Assembly: GCA_011390615.1 (NCBI GenBank)
Contig: JAABSB010000014.1
Location: forward strand, 1 to 35,490
Direction: 5' to 3'
Length of the DNA stretch: 35,490 bases
Origin: Desulfotignum sp.
Lineage (GTDB): Bacteria > Desulfobacterota > Desulfobacteria > Desulfobacterales > Desulfobacteraceae
The notes beneath the pieces are model-generated. The model worked only from the letters and a program-made list of their open reading frames with translations. It did no database searches and had not been told where the DNA came from. Position 1 is the stretch's first letter, and each line of letters starts with the position of its first letter. Below, in pieces: positions 1-11,219 of the stretch. Made by a program: the position numbers and the translations under genes.

Positions 1-1
1 C

Positions 2-661
2 GAGCTGCGGATCCTGGCCCATTGTGCAGAAGATGAGATCCTCATGGAAGCGTTCTGCAATGATGAAGACATCCACACCAGAACAGCCATGGAAGTGTTC
101 CAGGTGCTTCCCGGTTTTGTCACCGATGATCTGCGCAGCCAGGCCAAGGCAATCAATTTCGGGATCGTTTACGGTATGAGTGCTTTCCGTCTGGCCAATG
201 ACCTGAATATCAGCCGGAAAATGGCATCCACCTATATTGACAACTATTTTTCGCGGTATGCCGGGGTAAAAAAGTTCATTGACAACACCATCCGTCGCAC
301 CCGGGAAACCCAGGAAACAACCACTATTTTCGGCCGGAAACGCAGACTTCCCGACATCCGTTCCTCCAATGCCAATCTGCGCAATTTTGCCAACCGGGCG
401 GCTGTCAACACCCCCATCCAGGGCAGTGCGGCAGATCTGATCAAACTTGCCATGATCCAGATGGCACAGGCTTTGGAAAAAAACAGCATGACATCCCGGA
501 TGATCCTGTCTGTGCATGATGAAATCATATTTGAAACCCCGTTTGCAGAAAAATCCGGCCTCATGGATCTGGCCAGAGAGGTGATGGAAGGGGTATATCC
601 TTTAAAGGTACCCTTAAAGGTCAATTTCGGGTCCGGTGGCAACTGGGCTGCGGCACACTAG
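2..661 (+). CDS. polA: DNA polymerase I, C-terminal part (5' truncated by window edge)
   Basis: This is the polymerase domain of family A DNA polymerase I, the cytoplasmic enzyme that fills gaps and replaces RNA primers in replication and repair. The frame is open from base 2 and begins inside motif A (ELRILAH, usually preceded by DYSQI). Motif B, the O-helix, is seen as RSQAKAINFGIVYG, and motif C as SVHDE near the C-terminus. All three carry the expected catalytic residues, so the enzyme looks functional. About 220 codons are present; the N-terminal nuclease and proofreading regions lie upstream of the window. An internal ATG at 44 is not the start. nadK follows 8 bp downstream and is probably co-transcribed. 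Confidence 0.97.
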   Translation, partial: ELRILAHCAEDEILMEAFCNDEDIHTRTAMEVFQVLPGFVTDDLRSQAKAINFGIVYGMSAFRLANDLNISRKMASTYIDNYFSRYAGVKKFIDNTIRRTRETQETTTIFGRKRRLPDIRSSNANLRNFANRAAVNTPIQGSAADLIKLAMIQMAQALEKNSMTSRMILSVHDEIIFETPFAEKSGLMDLAREVMEGVYPLKVPLKVNFGSGGNWAAAH

Positions 662-669
662 GAAAAGTT

Positions 670-1512
670 GTGGCACACACCGTGGAAAAAAAGCGTATCG
701 GCATTTTTGTCAAACCCCAGGATGATGCCCAGAAAAAGGCCGGGGAACTGGTTAAGACATTCGGGGACAAGGTGGCCATCATTGACAGCAGACAAAATGC
801 TGGTGCCCGGTTGCCTGATGACCTCATCTGCATTCTGGTGCTGGGGGGGGACGGTACGTTTTTGAGTGCGGCCAGGCTTATCGGGGACCGTGACATCCCT
901 TTGCTGGGAACCAAGTTCGGGGAAGTGGGATTTCTGGCCATCACCCTGGAAGAGCACCTGTACGAGGCCCTGGAAAAAGTGTTCAAAGGCGCATACATTA
1001 TCCATAAACGGGCCCGGCTGAACATCAGCCTGGTGCGGGGAGACTCCACCCTGGCAAATGTGGATGTGCTAAATGACGCGGTGATCAACAAATCAGCATT
1101 GTCCAGACTGGCCTCCTGTGCCGTGTACCTGGACAACACCTATCTGACCACTTTCCGTGCGGACGGGCTCATTGTGGCCACCCCCACCGGCTCCACTGCC
1201 TATTCCCTGGCAGCCGGCGGTCCTGTTGTGCATCCGGCAGTACCATCCATTATCCTGACCCCTATCTGCCCCTTTACCCTCACAAACCGGCCATTGCTCA
1301 TCCCGGATACCACGGCCATTGAAATCCGTCTGGAAGACAGCCCGGAAGATATCGTTCTGACCCTGGACGGGCAGGAAGGATTTGAGATGGGTCCTGATGA
1401 CAGGATATTCATCTCTAAAAGCCCCCGTGCCGTAAAGGTGATCTCTTTTGAAGAACAGTCCTATTTCAATGTTCTAAAAACCCGGCTTCATTGGAGCGGT
1501 GGCCGCAGCTGA
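670..1512 (+). CDS. nadK: NAD kinase
   Basis: ATP- or polyphosphate-dependent NAD kinase, cytoplasmic, which makes NADP from NAD. The 280-residue length is normal for the bacterial family. The GGDGT nucleotide-binding motif is at residues 59-63, the conserved ND pair follows (NDAVINKS), and the glycine-rich segment TPTGSTAYSLAAGGP completes the active site. The start is a GTG at 670, preceded by AGGA that overlaps the polA stop codon at about 6 bp spacing; no better ATG exists nearby. It sits tightly behind polA and ends 3 bp before the convergent radical SAM gene. Confidence 0.95.
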   Translation: MAHTVEKKRIGIFVKPQDDAQKKAGELVKTFGDKVAIIDSRQNAGARLPDDLICILVLGGDGTFLSAARLIGDRDIPLLGTKFGEVGFLAITLEEHLYEALEKVFKGAYIIHKRARLNISLVRGDSTLANVDVLNDAVINKSALSRLASCAVYLDNTYLTTFRADGLIVATPTGSTAYSLAAGGPVVHPAVPSIILTPICPFTLTNRPLLIPDTTAIEIRLEDSPEDIVLTLDGQEGFEMGPDDRIFISKSPRAVKVISFEEQSYFNVLKTRLHWSGGRS

Positions 1513-1515
1513 TAC

Positions 1516-2844
1516 TTATGAAGTATATCCGGGCCAGGGCTTGTTGATCTGAACCAGAAAGTTTTTATGCTCCCCTAATGTTTCAATGAAGTCTTCCAGT
1601 TCGTCCCGGTCCAGTTCAGGGGAAATATAAAAGGCATCCTGGAACAGGCGGGTTTGTTTTCGGGTGGTTGTTGATTCAGGGGGCAACATCTGCATATGGC
1701 GTTTCAGTCCGAATACCCCGATGTTAACCCACACTGCTGTAATGTCCGGGTAGGATGCTACCAGATCAAAGGTTTCTCTTATGGATGCCATGGTTTCTCC
1801 AGGCCCTCCCAGAATCAGGGAAATACCATGGGCAATACCAGATGCGGCAAGACTTTCCAGAGCAGATCTGATGTCATCTTTTCTGTATCCCCGGTTCATA
1901 TTGGCCAGAAGCCGGGCGGATGCGGTTTCAATGGAAAGCCCTGTAAAGGTGCACCCGGATGTTTTGAGCATGCTGCAGAACTCACGGGAAATCCCTAAGG
2001 GTTTGAAGGTGCCGGAACGCCATTGCACATCTGTCTGCGCATCTGCCAGGGTCCGGCACAGGGTTTTGGCATGGGTGATGGGGCAGTTGAAGCTGGTGTC
2101 GCAGAAATTGATATCAGCCGCCCCGGTGTGGGCCTTGATATTAAGAATTTCCGCAAGAATCCGGTCATAGGATTTTATGCGGTACTCCTTTCCATTGGCA
2201 AAGCAGCTGGAACAATAGGTGCAGCCAAAGGAGCATCCCCGCTTGGTGACCATGCCCCAGGGAACATTCAGGCGGTTGTAAAAGGCGGAATCAAACAGTT
2301 GATATGCAGGCATAGGTATGGCATCCAGGGTCTTCATCTCCTGCCAGGGCCGGGTATACACATTTTCACCACTGCGGATGACTATTCCCGGTATCCGGCG
2401 CAACGCCTTTTCATGGATACAAGCATCCAGAAACGCAGGAAAGCTGGATTCACACTCTCCCACAAGGCCAAAATCAATGTCCAGGCAGAACAGCCAGTCA
2501 GAGGGAAAATAATTGAATCCTCCGCCGCCTGCCACCACCAGGGCATCGGTCTGCTGCTTTACAATAGTCACCAGGCGCTTGAGCATGGGACGGATATCGG
2601 TGAAAACAACGCTGTTTTGAAGGGGGTTTCCCGGGATGCTGCATGTGACCAAGGGAATAGACAGGCCCACCACATCCGGTTTGCACTGTTTCAGGCAGGC
2701 AATAAATCTGCTATCATCTCCCTGGTCCGGCAGGCAGTCAAAAACCGCCACCCGGTGCCCGGCCTCCAGTGCAGATCCGGCAATATATGCCGCCCCCACC
2801 GGCGACATGGGCAGCGAATTTGCTGAAATAATCAACACGTTCAT
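1516..2844 (-). CDS. B12-binding domain radical SAM protein
   Basis: Radical SAM enzyme with an N-terminal cobalamin-binding (Rossmann) domain. Numbered from the preferred start, the B12-like domain spans about residues 1-140 and includes VGECESSF, the equivalent of the GEGE turn. The CxxxCxxC cluster motif is C204, C208 and C211 (RGCSFGCTYCSS), followed by a TIM-barrel region to about residue 400. I chose ATG 2844 because a GAGGAT-type ribosome site lies 6-8 bp upstream; an in-frame longer start at 2901 lacks one. Family members are methyltransferases, ring-forming enzymes or of unknown role, and the substrate cannot be read here. The gene stands alone, convergent with nadK. Confidence 0.85.
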   Translation of the reverse strand: MNVLIISANSLPMSPVGAAYIAGSALEAGHRVAVFDCLPDQGDDSRFIACLKQCKPDVVGLSIPLVTCSIPGNPLQNSVVFTDIRPMLKRLVTIVKQQTDALVVAGGGGFNYFPSDWLFCLDIDFGLVGECESSFPAFLDACIHEKALRRIPGIVIRSGENVYTRPWQEMKTLDAIPMPAYQLFDSAFYNRLNVPWGMVTKRGCSFGCTYCSSCFANGKEYRIKSYDRILAEILNIKAHTGAADINFCDTSFNCPITHAKTLCRTLADAQTDVQWRSGTFKPLGISREFCSMLKTSGCTFTGLSIETASARLLANMNRGYRKDDIRSALESLAASGIAHGISLILGGPGETMASIRETFDLVASYPDITAVWVNIGVFGLKRHMQMLPPESTTTRKQTRLFQDAFYISPELDRDELEDFIETLGEHKNFLVQINKPWPGYTS

Positions 2845-2943
2845 GCCATATCCTCTTTGCTGGGTTTTATCGCGGCTGCAGCCGGAATATTTAATTTGCA
2901 AATTTCATACAGACACCATATTAAAGCACATTTCTAAAAGCAA

Positions 2944-3240
2944 ATGTTTTTTGAAGCATCCTGGTACCACAGGGGCAGCGGCTGTTTTCGGTCGGCCCGG
3001 GTCAACGGGATGAATATCGGTTTCATGCTCTGTACGGATCTGTGGTTCAGGGATCGGGCCAGGGATTACAAAGAACAGGATGTGGATATTCTGGTTTGCC
3101 CCAGGGCCACTCCGGTATCAAAAGCGGCCAAAAAGACCTATCCCCGGTATGTGCAGGAATAATATCCAATGGCTGGCCGAGAACCGATTGCAATGGCTTG
3201 CCGTGGTGCGGGGCTTTACATGGTTTTTTGAGGCCGGTGT
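2944..3240 (+). pseudogene. Carbon-nitrogen hydrolase (nitrilase family) remnant
   Basis: Remnant of a nitrilase-superfamily amidohydrolase. The first frame (2944-3162) reads EASWYHRG, then GMNIGFMLCTDLWF, which contains the nucleophilic cysteine context, and then DILVCPRATP, a family hallmark. That frame stops at 3160-3162. Similarity resumes in another frame at about 3164-3240 (WLAENRLQWLAVVRGF, compare the W..aR..AVvsGA block of the family). The glutamate and lysine of the catalytic triad and both ends of the protein are missing. A frameshift near 3140-3160 plus truncation against leuD indicates a dead gene. No homology search was run; the call rests on motif recognition. Confidence 0.6.
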
Positions 3241-3242
3241 TG

Positions 3243-3767
3243 TCAATAGTTCTGGTCGGCATATTCCACCCAGCCGCCGGCCTGGACCAGGGCTTTTTCA
3301 AACCCGGTGAGTGCAAAAGGGATGGTCCAGGTATCCGGGCCGGCGGTTGCCTGGATTTTACCGGTGTCCACATCCACTGCCACGTGAAGGGGGGATACGG
3401 CAGCTGCTTGAAACAGGCGGTCGATCTGTTTTGTGTTCAGCGTTATGGCCAGCATTCCGCAGTTGAACATGTTCTGGTAAAAAATCCTGGCAAAGCTTTC
3501 GGCAATAACCACATGAATGCCGTTGGCTTCCAGGGCCCAGGGGGCATGTTCCCTGGAAGATCCGCATCCGAAATTCCGCCTGGCAACCAGCACGCCTATC
3601 TCCTTCAGGTCCTGTTTTGGATCAAAGCCTTCCAGTTCCAGGTCTTCCATGAGATGGGGACCCATGGCGGTTTTTTCGATCTCGGTCAGGTACCGGGCCG
3701 GGATGATCTCATCGGTGTTGATATCGGACCGGTCCAGGCACAGGGTGGTTCCGCAAAATGATGTCAT
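3243..3767 (-). CDS. leuD: Aconitase-family hydro-lyase, small subunit (LeuD type)
   Basis: Swivel-domain subunit of a heterodimeric 3-isopropylmalate dehydratase-type hydro-lyase, 174 residues, normal for the short archaeal-type LeuD. Diagnostic blocks are DRSDINTDEIIPARYL, the ARRNFGCGSSREHAPWAL loop and IAESFARIFYQNMFNCGML. The large subunit lies 9 bp upstream and the leuC stop overlaps the AGGAGG ribosome site of leuD, so the two should be translated together. The residues after ARYL are TEIE, so the substrate loop reads YLTE, unlike the YLRT and YLVY I recall for homoaconitase and isopropylmalate isomerase. Leucine synthesis, citraconate and dimethylmalate chemistry all remain possible. 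The symbol names the family, not a proven substrate. Confidence 0.85.
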   Translation of the reverse strand: MTSFCGTTLCLDRSDINTDEIIPARYLTEIEKTAMGPHLMEDLELEGFDPKQDLKEIGVLVARRNFGCGSSREHAPWALEANGIHVVIAESFARIFYQNMFNCGMLAITLNTKQIDRLFQAAAVSPLHVAVDVDTGKIQATAGPDTWTIPFALTGFEKALVQAGGWVEYADQNY

Positions 3768-3776
3768 GGCAGCCTC

Positions 3777-5063
<1,287 letters not shown>

Positions 5064-5077
5064 GGCATTCTCCTGAT

Positions 5078-5662
5078 TCAGGCTGTTTTTTCACCAAAAT
5101 AATCTTCACCCTCTGCCGGGGTTACCACCCAGTAGGCCTGGAGCAGGATATCGGATGTATTGCGTATCAGATGGGGAATTTGGGAAAAAAAAGACACCGC
5201 ATCCCCGGCCTGGAGCTGGTGCTGTTCTTCTCCGTAGATCAGCTGGGCCGACCCGGAGATGATGATGCCCAGTTCTCTTCCCAGGTGACCGTCTTCTGCA
5301 TCCCCCCGTTCCTGGCCCGGCGCCAGTTCCAGGAAAAAGGCAGTAAAGGAATGGTTCCCTTTGGCCTGACTTTCACCGCAGAGTTTTTCATAGGAAAATC
5401 CCTTGCGCTTGTATCTTTTGCGTTCATTTTTCCGGATGATTTCCACCTGGGACTGGGTTTCATAGTCCTTGAAAAACTTGTCCGGTGATACACCGTACAC
5501 CTCCAGGAGCTGGAGAAGGGTGTCCAGGGAGGGAGAAATCCGGTTCCGCTCAATCTGGGATAAGAGACTGGAACTGATGCCTGCCTTGGCTGCCACATCC
5601 TTGATGGTAAACTGCCGGGTGTTGCGAATGGCCCGTAATAAAGCGCCCAGTTTTGTTTTCAT
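5078..5662 (-). CDS. XRE-family regulator with C-terminal cupin domain
   Basis: Transcription regulator of 194 residues. A helix-turn-helix of the Xre/Cro type covers residues 5-60 (TIKDVAAKAGISSSLLSQIERNR). A linker follows, and then a cupin domain at about 110-190 (APGQERGDAEDGHLGRELGIIISG, GDAVSFFSQIPHLIRN) that in this family senses a small ligand. It is the first gene of an apparent operon with the leuCD-type enzyme, suggesting it responds to that enzyme's substrate or product. A near-consensus promoter and a perfect inverted repeat lie just upstream, so it probably represses itself. A weak AGG lies before the ATG. Confidence 0.9.
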   Translation of the reverse strand: MKTKLGALLRAIRNTRQFTIKDVAAKAGISSSLLSQIERNRISPSLDTLLQLLEVYGVSPDKFFKDYETQSQVEIIRKNERKRYKRKGFSYEKLCGESQAKGNHSFTAFFLELAPGQERGDAEDGHLGRELGIIISGSAQLIYGEEQHQLQAGDAVSFFSQIPHLIRNTSDILLQAYWVVTPAEGEDYFGEKTA

Positions 5663-5687
5663 AAGCCTGTGTGATAAAAAAGTTAAT

Positions 5688-5742
5688 TTTTTCAGTATAA
5701 TTAATAAAAGTTAAATTATACTGAAAAACAACCATGTGTCAA
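5688..5742 (-). promoter_or_regulatory. Promoter and palindromic operator of the XRE-leuCD operon
   Basis: On the minus strand a TTGACA (5737-5742) and a TATAAT (5715-5720) are separated by 16 bp, close to the sigma70 consensus. A perfect 15-bp inverted repeat, TTTTTCAGTATAATT at 5688-5702 and its complement at 5714-5728, is separated by 11 bp. One arm covers the -10 box and the other lies over the expected start of transcription. This is the expected geometry for repression by the XRE protein encoded 26 bp downstream; the assignment of the protein to the site is inference. Confidence 0.7.
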
Positions 5743-5875
5743 TTATATTTTTTTTTGGGGGGATTGTGTCTGATAAATGCACCAAATCTTTTTATCTTAC
5801 CAGTGAAAATTTTGTCGGAAAAAATTGTGAAATTACTATTGCTATCACGGTAAAAATGTTTTAGAGGAATATGCA

Positions 5876-8056
5876 ATGGATATTTCAGGCAAAAGAAAAA
5901 TTTTGATCGTTGATGATATTCCCACCAATATTACGGTTCTGACCCAGATTCTGATGTCCGATTATAAAATGGTCTGCGCAACAAATGGAAAAGATGCCCT
6001 TAAACTGGCGTCATCTTCCTGTCCGGATCTGATCTTGCTGGATATCATGATGCCGGATATGGACGGTTACGCGGTGTGCCGGCAGTTGAAATTACAGGAT
6101 AGTACCCGGCATATCCCAGTCATATTCCTGACGGCGAAAAAAGAGGAAGAAGATGAGGTGAAAGGTCTTTCACTGGGTGCAGTGGATTACATATCAAAAC
6201 CTTTCAGTCCCGTCATATTGAAGCACAAAGTCAGGATACATTTGGAGCTTAAACTCCACCGGGACAATCTTGAAGAGATCATCAAAGAACGCACTATTGA
6301 AATATCAAAATCACACAAAAAGCTTCATGAAGAGATTACAGAACGTATTCAGGTCCAAAAATCGCTGATTGAACAGCGGGCCTATTTTCTGCATCTTTTT
6401 GAGAATTCTCCCCAGGCAATTATGATCGTTGCACCTGATGGAAAGGTTGTTGAAGCCAACAAGGGGTTTGAAAATATTTTCGGCTATGCGGTAGATGAAA
6501 TCAAGGGCAGATACAGTAAAAACCTGATTGTGCCGGAAGAAATGATTGCAGAGGACGAGACCTTTCATAAAAATATTCTTACAGGCAAAACCATCACCAA
6601 AGAAACCTATCGATCACGAAAAAATGGCGATCTCATACCAGTGACATTTCTGGGATATCCTGCCATTGTTAAAAACCAGATTGAAGGGCTTTTTATCCTA
6701 TACGACGATATTTCAGAAAGGAAAAAATTTGAAGCACAGATGCTGCACCAGTCTTTTCATGATCCCTTGACAGGTATCCCAAACAGGGCCCTGCTCATGG
6801 AAAGAATCAACCGGTCTCTGGAGCGCTCTAAAAGAAGAAAAGAATACCAGTTTGCTGTTCTCATGATTGATCTGGACAATTTTAAATCAGTTAATGACAG
6901 CATCGGGCAGCTGGCCGGAGATAAATTTTTGATACAATTTTCCGACCAGATACGGCACTGCATCAGGTCCACAGATACAATAGCACGCATGGGCGGAGAT
7001 GAATTCGCCGTGCTGCTGGAAGAATTCAAAGGACCGCGTGAAGTATTTAAGATTGCAAAACGTATTTTTAATATTGGAAAATCCAGCTTTTTCATAGAAC
7101 GAAATGAGATCACCATCAGTGCAAGTATCGGGGTGGTAATACAAACAACATCATATGACCGGGCTGAAAATATCATACGGGATGCAGATATTGCCATGTA
7201 CCGTGCCAAGGAAAATGGTAAATCCAGTTTTCGCATTTTTAAACAGAAAATGCACAAGTTGACCCTTGAATCCATAAAAATGCAAAATGAGCTGCGACAC
7301 GCCATTTTCAACAATGAACTTGTTTTGTTCTATCAGCCCATTATTTCTGTTTCTGAACAGCACCTGCTTGGCTTTGAAGCACTTGTAAGATGGCGTCACC
7401 CGGTCAGGGGCATGCTCGGTCCCAATCTGTTTATTCCCCTTGCCGAAGAAACCGATCTTATTCTTCCCCTGGGACGGTTTGTCCTACAAGAAGCATGCCG
7501 GCAGTTGAAACATTGGCATGAAACGATCCCGGGTGGTGAAAACCTGACCATGAATGTCAATATTTCCACCAAGCAGTTCATGGATGGCGAGTTGACCGGA
7601 TTTATTATCAAAACCCTGGAAGAGACCCAGCTGTCACCCCAATACCTTAATCTTGAGATAACCGAAAGCCTTATAACCAAAAATGCAAAATCCATGATGT
7701 CCAAACTTGCCGTCCTGAAAAAGCATGGCATCAATGTGCTGCTGGATGATTTTGGAACAGGGTATTCTTCATTGTCATATATTCAGGATTTTCAAATCGA
7801 CAGCATAAAAATTGACCGGTCTTTTATTAATGACATGGACCGGGATGGCGGCAGTATTGAAATTGTTAAAACGATTCTTGCCCTGTGCCGGAACCTGGGT
7901 CTCGGCGTCGTGGCTGAGGGCATCGAGCGCAAAACCCAGTTCAATCTCTTAAAAGAGCTGAATTGCGAAAAAATACAAGGGTTTTATTTTTCCAAACCGG
8001 TTGATGAAAAAAAGGCCGCACATCTGATAAAAAACGGGATCACCATTTCTGAATAA
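5876..8056 (+). CDS. Response regulator with PAS, GGDEF and EAL domains
   Basis: A 726-residue cytoplasmic cyclic-di-GMP protein. The receiver domain is at 1-125 with acidic pair D13/D14, phospho-acceptor D56 and K108 in YISKPF. A coiled linker covers 128-168, PAS 170-285 and GGDEF about 290-455. The active motif GGDEF is at 373-377, with an RxxD feedback site, RSTD, at 364-367. The EAL domain spans about 475-720, with EAL at 501-503, [26 protein letters not shown] and VVAEGIE. Both catalytic halves keep their key residues, so it may make and degrade c-di-GMP, with phosphorylation choosing between the two. It converges on the hybrid kinase gene, the two ends overlapping by 17 bp. Confidence 0.95.
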   Translation: MDISGKRKILIVDDIPTNITVLTQILMSDYKMVCATNGKDALKLASSSCPDLILLDIMMPDMDGYAVCRQLKLQDSTRHIPVIFLTAKKEEEDEVKGLSLGAVDYISKPFSPVILKHKVRIHLELKLHRDNLEEIIKERTIEISKSHKKLHEEITERIQVQKSLIEQRAYFLHLFENSPQAIMIVAPDGKVVEANKGFENIFGYAVDEIKGRYSKNLIVPEEMIAEDETFHKNILTGKTITKETYRSRKNGDLIPVTFLGYPAIVKNQIEGLFILYDDISERKKFEAQMLHQSFHDPLTGIPNRALLMERINRSLERSKRRKEYQFAVLMIDLDNFKSVNDSIGQLAGDKFLIQFSDQIRHCIRSTDTIARMGGDEFAVLLEEFKGPREVFKIAKRIFNIGKSSFFIERNEITISASIGVVIQTTSYDRAENIIRDADIAMYRAKENGKSSFRIFKQKMHKLTLESIKMQNELRHAIFNNELVLFYQPIISVSEQHLLGFEALVRWRHPVRGMLGPNLFIPLAEETDLILPLGRFVLQEACRQLKHWHETIPGGENLTMNVNISTKQFMDGELTGFIIKTLEETQLSPQYLNLEITESLITKNAKSMMSKLAVLKKHGINVLLDDFGTGYSSLSYIQDFQIDSIKIDRSFINDMDRDGGSIEIVKTILALCRNLGLGVVAEGIERKTQFNLLKELNCEKIQGFYFSKPVDEKKAAHLIKNGITISE

Positions 8057-11000
8057 ATGATCTGATAAGCTGTCTGGCAGCCTCAAACTGGTAAATTCCT
8101 ATCTGGGCTTCAAGTTTTTGTGACAGATCAGCAAGACTTGTATCGTGAACATGGGTGTTGGTGTATTCTTTGAAACGGTCAAAGGTGATTTTTGATTCAG
8201 CAGGATCATATTCCGCCAGATTTGTATCCAGTTCTTCAAGCAGCGTATGTATTTTGTCGGGGTCATTTTTTTGATCTGGCTGGTGAAATGCGTTTTGTGA
8301 ACGGGTGGAGTCGGCATGAAGCGTTTCCAGGGATTTTTTAACTTCTGAAAACCGTTGTTCAATCTGAGAAATATAATGGTTTATCTGATCGGTATTTTCG
8401 GCATCAATGGCTTTTTCAAGGGATTGTGATGCGGCAAAAAGGTCCTTTGCCGCAAGATTTCCCGCAGATCCCTTGAGGGAATGGTTTTCTTTTCGGGCCT
8501 GTTTCAGATTATTCTGACAAACCAGGTCTTTTATCCTGGCCGGTACCGTTGCAAGATCCTGGCAGAACCGGTCAAGAATGTCTGTATACCTTTCCAGGCT
8601 GCAGCCCATGCGCGCCATCCCTTCAACAAGATCAATTCCCGACAGTGCAATGGTATCATTCGCTGTCATGTTGCTGTCATCTGAAGCCTGTTTTATTTCC
8701 GTGATATCTGAAACCACAGGTGTACCTGGAATATATTTTTTCAGGACCTTATACAGTTTGTGTCTGTCAATGGGCTTTGAAATATAATCATCCATGCCGG
8801 CTGCAATGCATTTTTCGCGGTCTCCCCGCATGGCATGGGCAGTCATGGCGATGATGGGCAGGTCTCTTTTCCCAAGATCATTTCGGATTCTGACAGTTGC
8901 TTCCAGGCCATCCATCTGCGGCATCTGAACATCCATCAATACAGCATCAAAGTCTTCGGTTTTTAGTTTTTCCATGGCCTCCACCCCGTTGACCGCTGTC
9001 TGGACATGCATGCCGGCCAGGGTGAGAATTTCAACCGCCACCATTTGGTTAATGGGATTGTCTTCCGCCAGCAGCACTTTGGCATCGGATGCGTAGTTAT
9101 AAACATCTTGCAAATCAGTTTGGGATGAAAAAACAGTCTGGTGTCCAAAAGACTCCATAATGGTATCCAGTAAAAGGGAAGGCCTGACAGGTTTTTCCAA
9201 AAAAAGGGGGGATTTTCCAGATAAAGACGGAAAGTATTTTCCGGGACTGGCGCAGGTTCCCATTAATATGACTGGCGGTTTGTGGGGTAAGTCTTTTTTT
9301 TCGATCTCTTCAGCAAACGTTTTTCCATCCATATCCGGCAGGCCAATATCAGAAATGAGCAGATCAAACGGCTGGGATGGGTCCTGGTCTGCAAGCAGTG
9401 ACAAAGCTTTTTCTGCAGTATCGGCCATATGGGGATGAAAGTCAAAGGAAGCAAGCATCTGATTCAACACATGCTGTGTGGATGGGTTTGCCTCTGCTAC
9501 AAGTATTTGCATCCCTTTCAGGCTTGATGGAAGTTTTCGGGGTCTGTCTTTTGCAGGGAGTCCTTTTTTCAGCCGGATAGTAAAAGAGAAAAGGCTTCCT
9601 TTACCGGGCATGCTTTCAACAGTGACTTTGCCGTGCATCATGGATATTATTTTGTGGCAGATGGCCAGTCCCAGCCCTGTACCCCCGTATTTTCTGGTTG
9701 TGGAGCTGTCTGCCTGGGCAAAGGCTTCGAAAAGGGTTTGCTGGTTTTTGGGATCAATGCCGATACCGGTGTCTTTTACGCCGAAATACAATGTGACATC
9801 CGCATCAGTTTCCTCAATGGCCTTGATGGTGATGCAGATATCTCCTTTTTCAGTAAATTTAACTGCATTGGATGTTAAATTTACAAGCACCTGCTGCAGC
9901 CGTAAAGGGTCACCAATTATTTCAGTAGGAATATCCGGCGCAATATCAATAATAAGTTCCAGGTGTTTTTTACGCAGATCATCAATAAAGAGATCAGTGA
10001 CATTATTAATAATTTCTTTTAACTGGAAAGGAATATTTTCAATATCCAGTTTTCCGGCCTCAATTTTTGAAAAATCCAGGATTTCATTGATTATTCCAAG
10101 CAGGGATTTTGCTGAAGAATTTATTATTGAAACATATTCCAGTCTCTGTTTTGGTGAGAGATTCGGATTTTTGGCCAGATCAGACATACCGATGATGGCG
10201 TTCATGGGTGTCCGTATCTCATGGCTCATGTTTGCAAGGAAACTGCTTTTGGCCTTGGTGGATTCATCAGCCAATTCTTTGGCTTTCTGGAGTTCAATAT
10301 TGGCGGCTTTAAGTTCCTGTGTCCGTTCCTCAACCCGGGTTTCCAGTTCATTGTGAATCTTGCGCAATTCCTGTTCAACCCGTTTGCGTTCAACAATTTC
10401 CACCTTGAGATCTTTGTTGGCATGGGCCAGCATTTCTGTTCGTTCTTTTACCCTGTCTTCCAGCAGCTGGTTTGCTTCATGGGTTTTCTGCTGCTCTTTT
10501 TCAAGAAGCCGGGCAAGAAAGAAATCTCGCCGGGCGGCATATTCTATGGAATAGCAGGAAAACATGCCGATGATATTTGCGCTGATAAAAAAGAAATTGT
10601 TGTTAATGAGAATAGGCAGAGGGGTTGAACTGATGACCGTGGCACCGATTTCATAACAGATGACAATAAACCAGCCTGATATGGTTGCCCAAATGAACCG
10701 TGCCCGTATGAATGAGTAGCCGAAAATAAAAATCAGCATCAATCCGGCATAATATGAATAGTTTATGGGTGGCGGTGCGATGATTATCATGGTGACAATG
10801 CCCAGTCCGGCCAGTACAACCACAAAAGCAAGGGAAAGCTGCATATATTTTTTATAGCCGGCGGAAAATGACAGCAAAAGCACCAGGGCTGTCACAGGAA
10901 AGAAAATGGCATACCGAATAAACCACAGCTTGTTTCTCATTTCCGGCATCAACTGGGCATCAAGGATACCGAAAAATGAATAAAAAACGATGGCTATAAA

Positions 11001-11165
11001 AAGGGATATCCTTACCTGGTTGATAAATTTTGCATGGTAATCGTCTAAAAATTCTTTTTCAAGCGCCCCGGATTCATCACGAAAGGACAAGGTAAGCAGT
11101 TTCAGCTGCATGCCTGACGGATTAAAGATGGAATGGGCCAGTCTTTTTTTAAAATTAGATGCCAT
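8040..11165 (-). CDS. Six-TM hybrid sensor histidine kinase with two receivers and Hpt
   Basis: A 1041-residue inner-membrane kinase. Residues 50-215 hold about six hydrophobic helices, with [20 protein letters not shown] and a final [11 protein letters not shown] coiled coil spans 220-305. HisKA has H315 ([11 protein letters not shown]), and the ATPase domain shows DTGIGI and GGTGLGL. Receiver 1 (553-672, D606) has EA in place of the usual acidic pair and may be degenerate. Receiver 2 (696-810, D745, K797) looks complete. An Hpt domain carries H895 (NHSLKGSAG). The methyltransferase gene ends 54 bp upstream, so the two are likely one operon. The ATG at 11165 has no clear ribosome site, so the start is the least certain part. 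Confidence 0.93.
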   Translation of the reverse strand: MASNFKKRLAHSIFNPSGMQLKLLTLSFRDESGALEKEFLDDYHAKFINQVRISLFIAIVFYSFFGILDAQLMPEMRNKLWFIRYAIFFPVTALVLLLSFSAGYKKYMQLSLAFVVVLAGLGIVTMIIIAPPPINYSYYAGLMLIFIFGYSFIRARFIWATISGWFIVICYEIGATVISSTPLPILINNNFFFISANIIGMFSCYSIEYAARRDFFLARLLEKEQQKTHEANQLLEDRVKERTEMLAHANKDLKVEIVERKRVEQELRKIHNELETRVEERTQELKAANIELQKAKELADESTKAKSSFLANMSHEIRTPMNAIIGMSDLAKNPNLSPKQRLEYVSIINSSAKSLLGIINEILDFSKIEAGKLDIENIPFQLKEIINNVTDLFIDDLRKKHLELIIDIAPDIPTEIIGDPLRLQQVLVNLTSNAVKFTEKGDICITIKAIEETDADVTLYFGVKDTGIGIDPKNQQTLFEAFAQADSSTTRKYGGTGLGLAICHKIISMMHGKVTVESMPGKGSLFSFTIRLKKGLPAKDRPRKLPSSLKGMQILVAEANPSTQHVLNQMLASFDFHPHMADTAEKALSLLADQDPSQPFDLLISDIGLPDMDGKTFAEEIEKKDLPHKPPVILMGTCASPGKYFPSLSGKSPLFLEKPVRPSLLLDTIMESFGHQTVFSSQTDLQDVYNYASDAKVLLAEDNPINQMVAVEILTLAGMHVQTAVNGVEAMEKLKTEDFDAVLMDVQMPQMDGLEATVRIRNDLGKRDLPIIAMTAHAMRGDREKCIAAGMDDYISKPIDRHKLYKVLKKYIPGTPVVSDITEIKQASDDSNMTANDTIALSGIDLVEGMARMGCSLERYTDILDRFCQDLATVPARIKDLVCQNNLKQARKENHSLKGSAGNLAAKDLFAASQSLEKAIDAENTDQINHYISQIEQRFSEVKKSLETLHADSTRSQNAFHQPDQKNDPDKIHTLLEELDTNLAEYDPAESKITFDRFKEYTNTHVHDTSLADLSQKLEAQIGIYQFEAARQLIRSFIQKW

Positions 11166-11219
11166 GGTTCATTTTTTTATCGGTGTCTGCAGATCTGGTC
11201 AGCAGCAGTGGCATTTTTT

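Noticed and set aside
2023-2826. 267-codon open frame on the plus strand
   Set aside because: Opposite the radical SAM gene, with no recognisable domain or ribosome site.
2845-2901. N-terminal extension of the radical SAM protein to 2901
   Set aside because: No ribosome site, and the extra 19 residues are unlike the family. ATG 2844 has GAGGAT upstream and starts with the expected MNVLIISAN.
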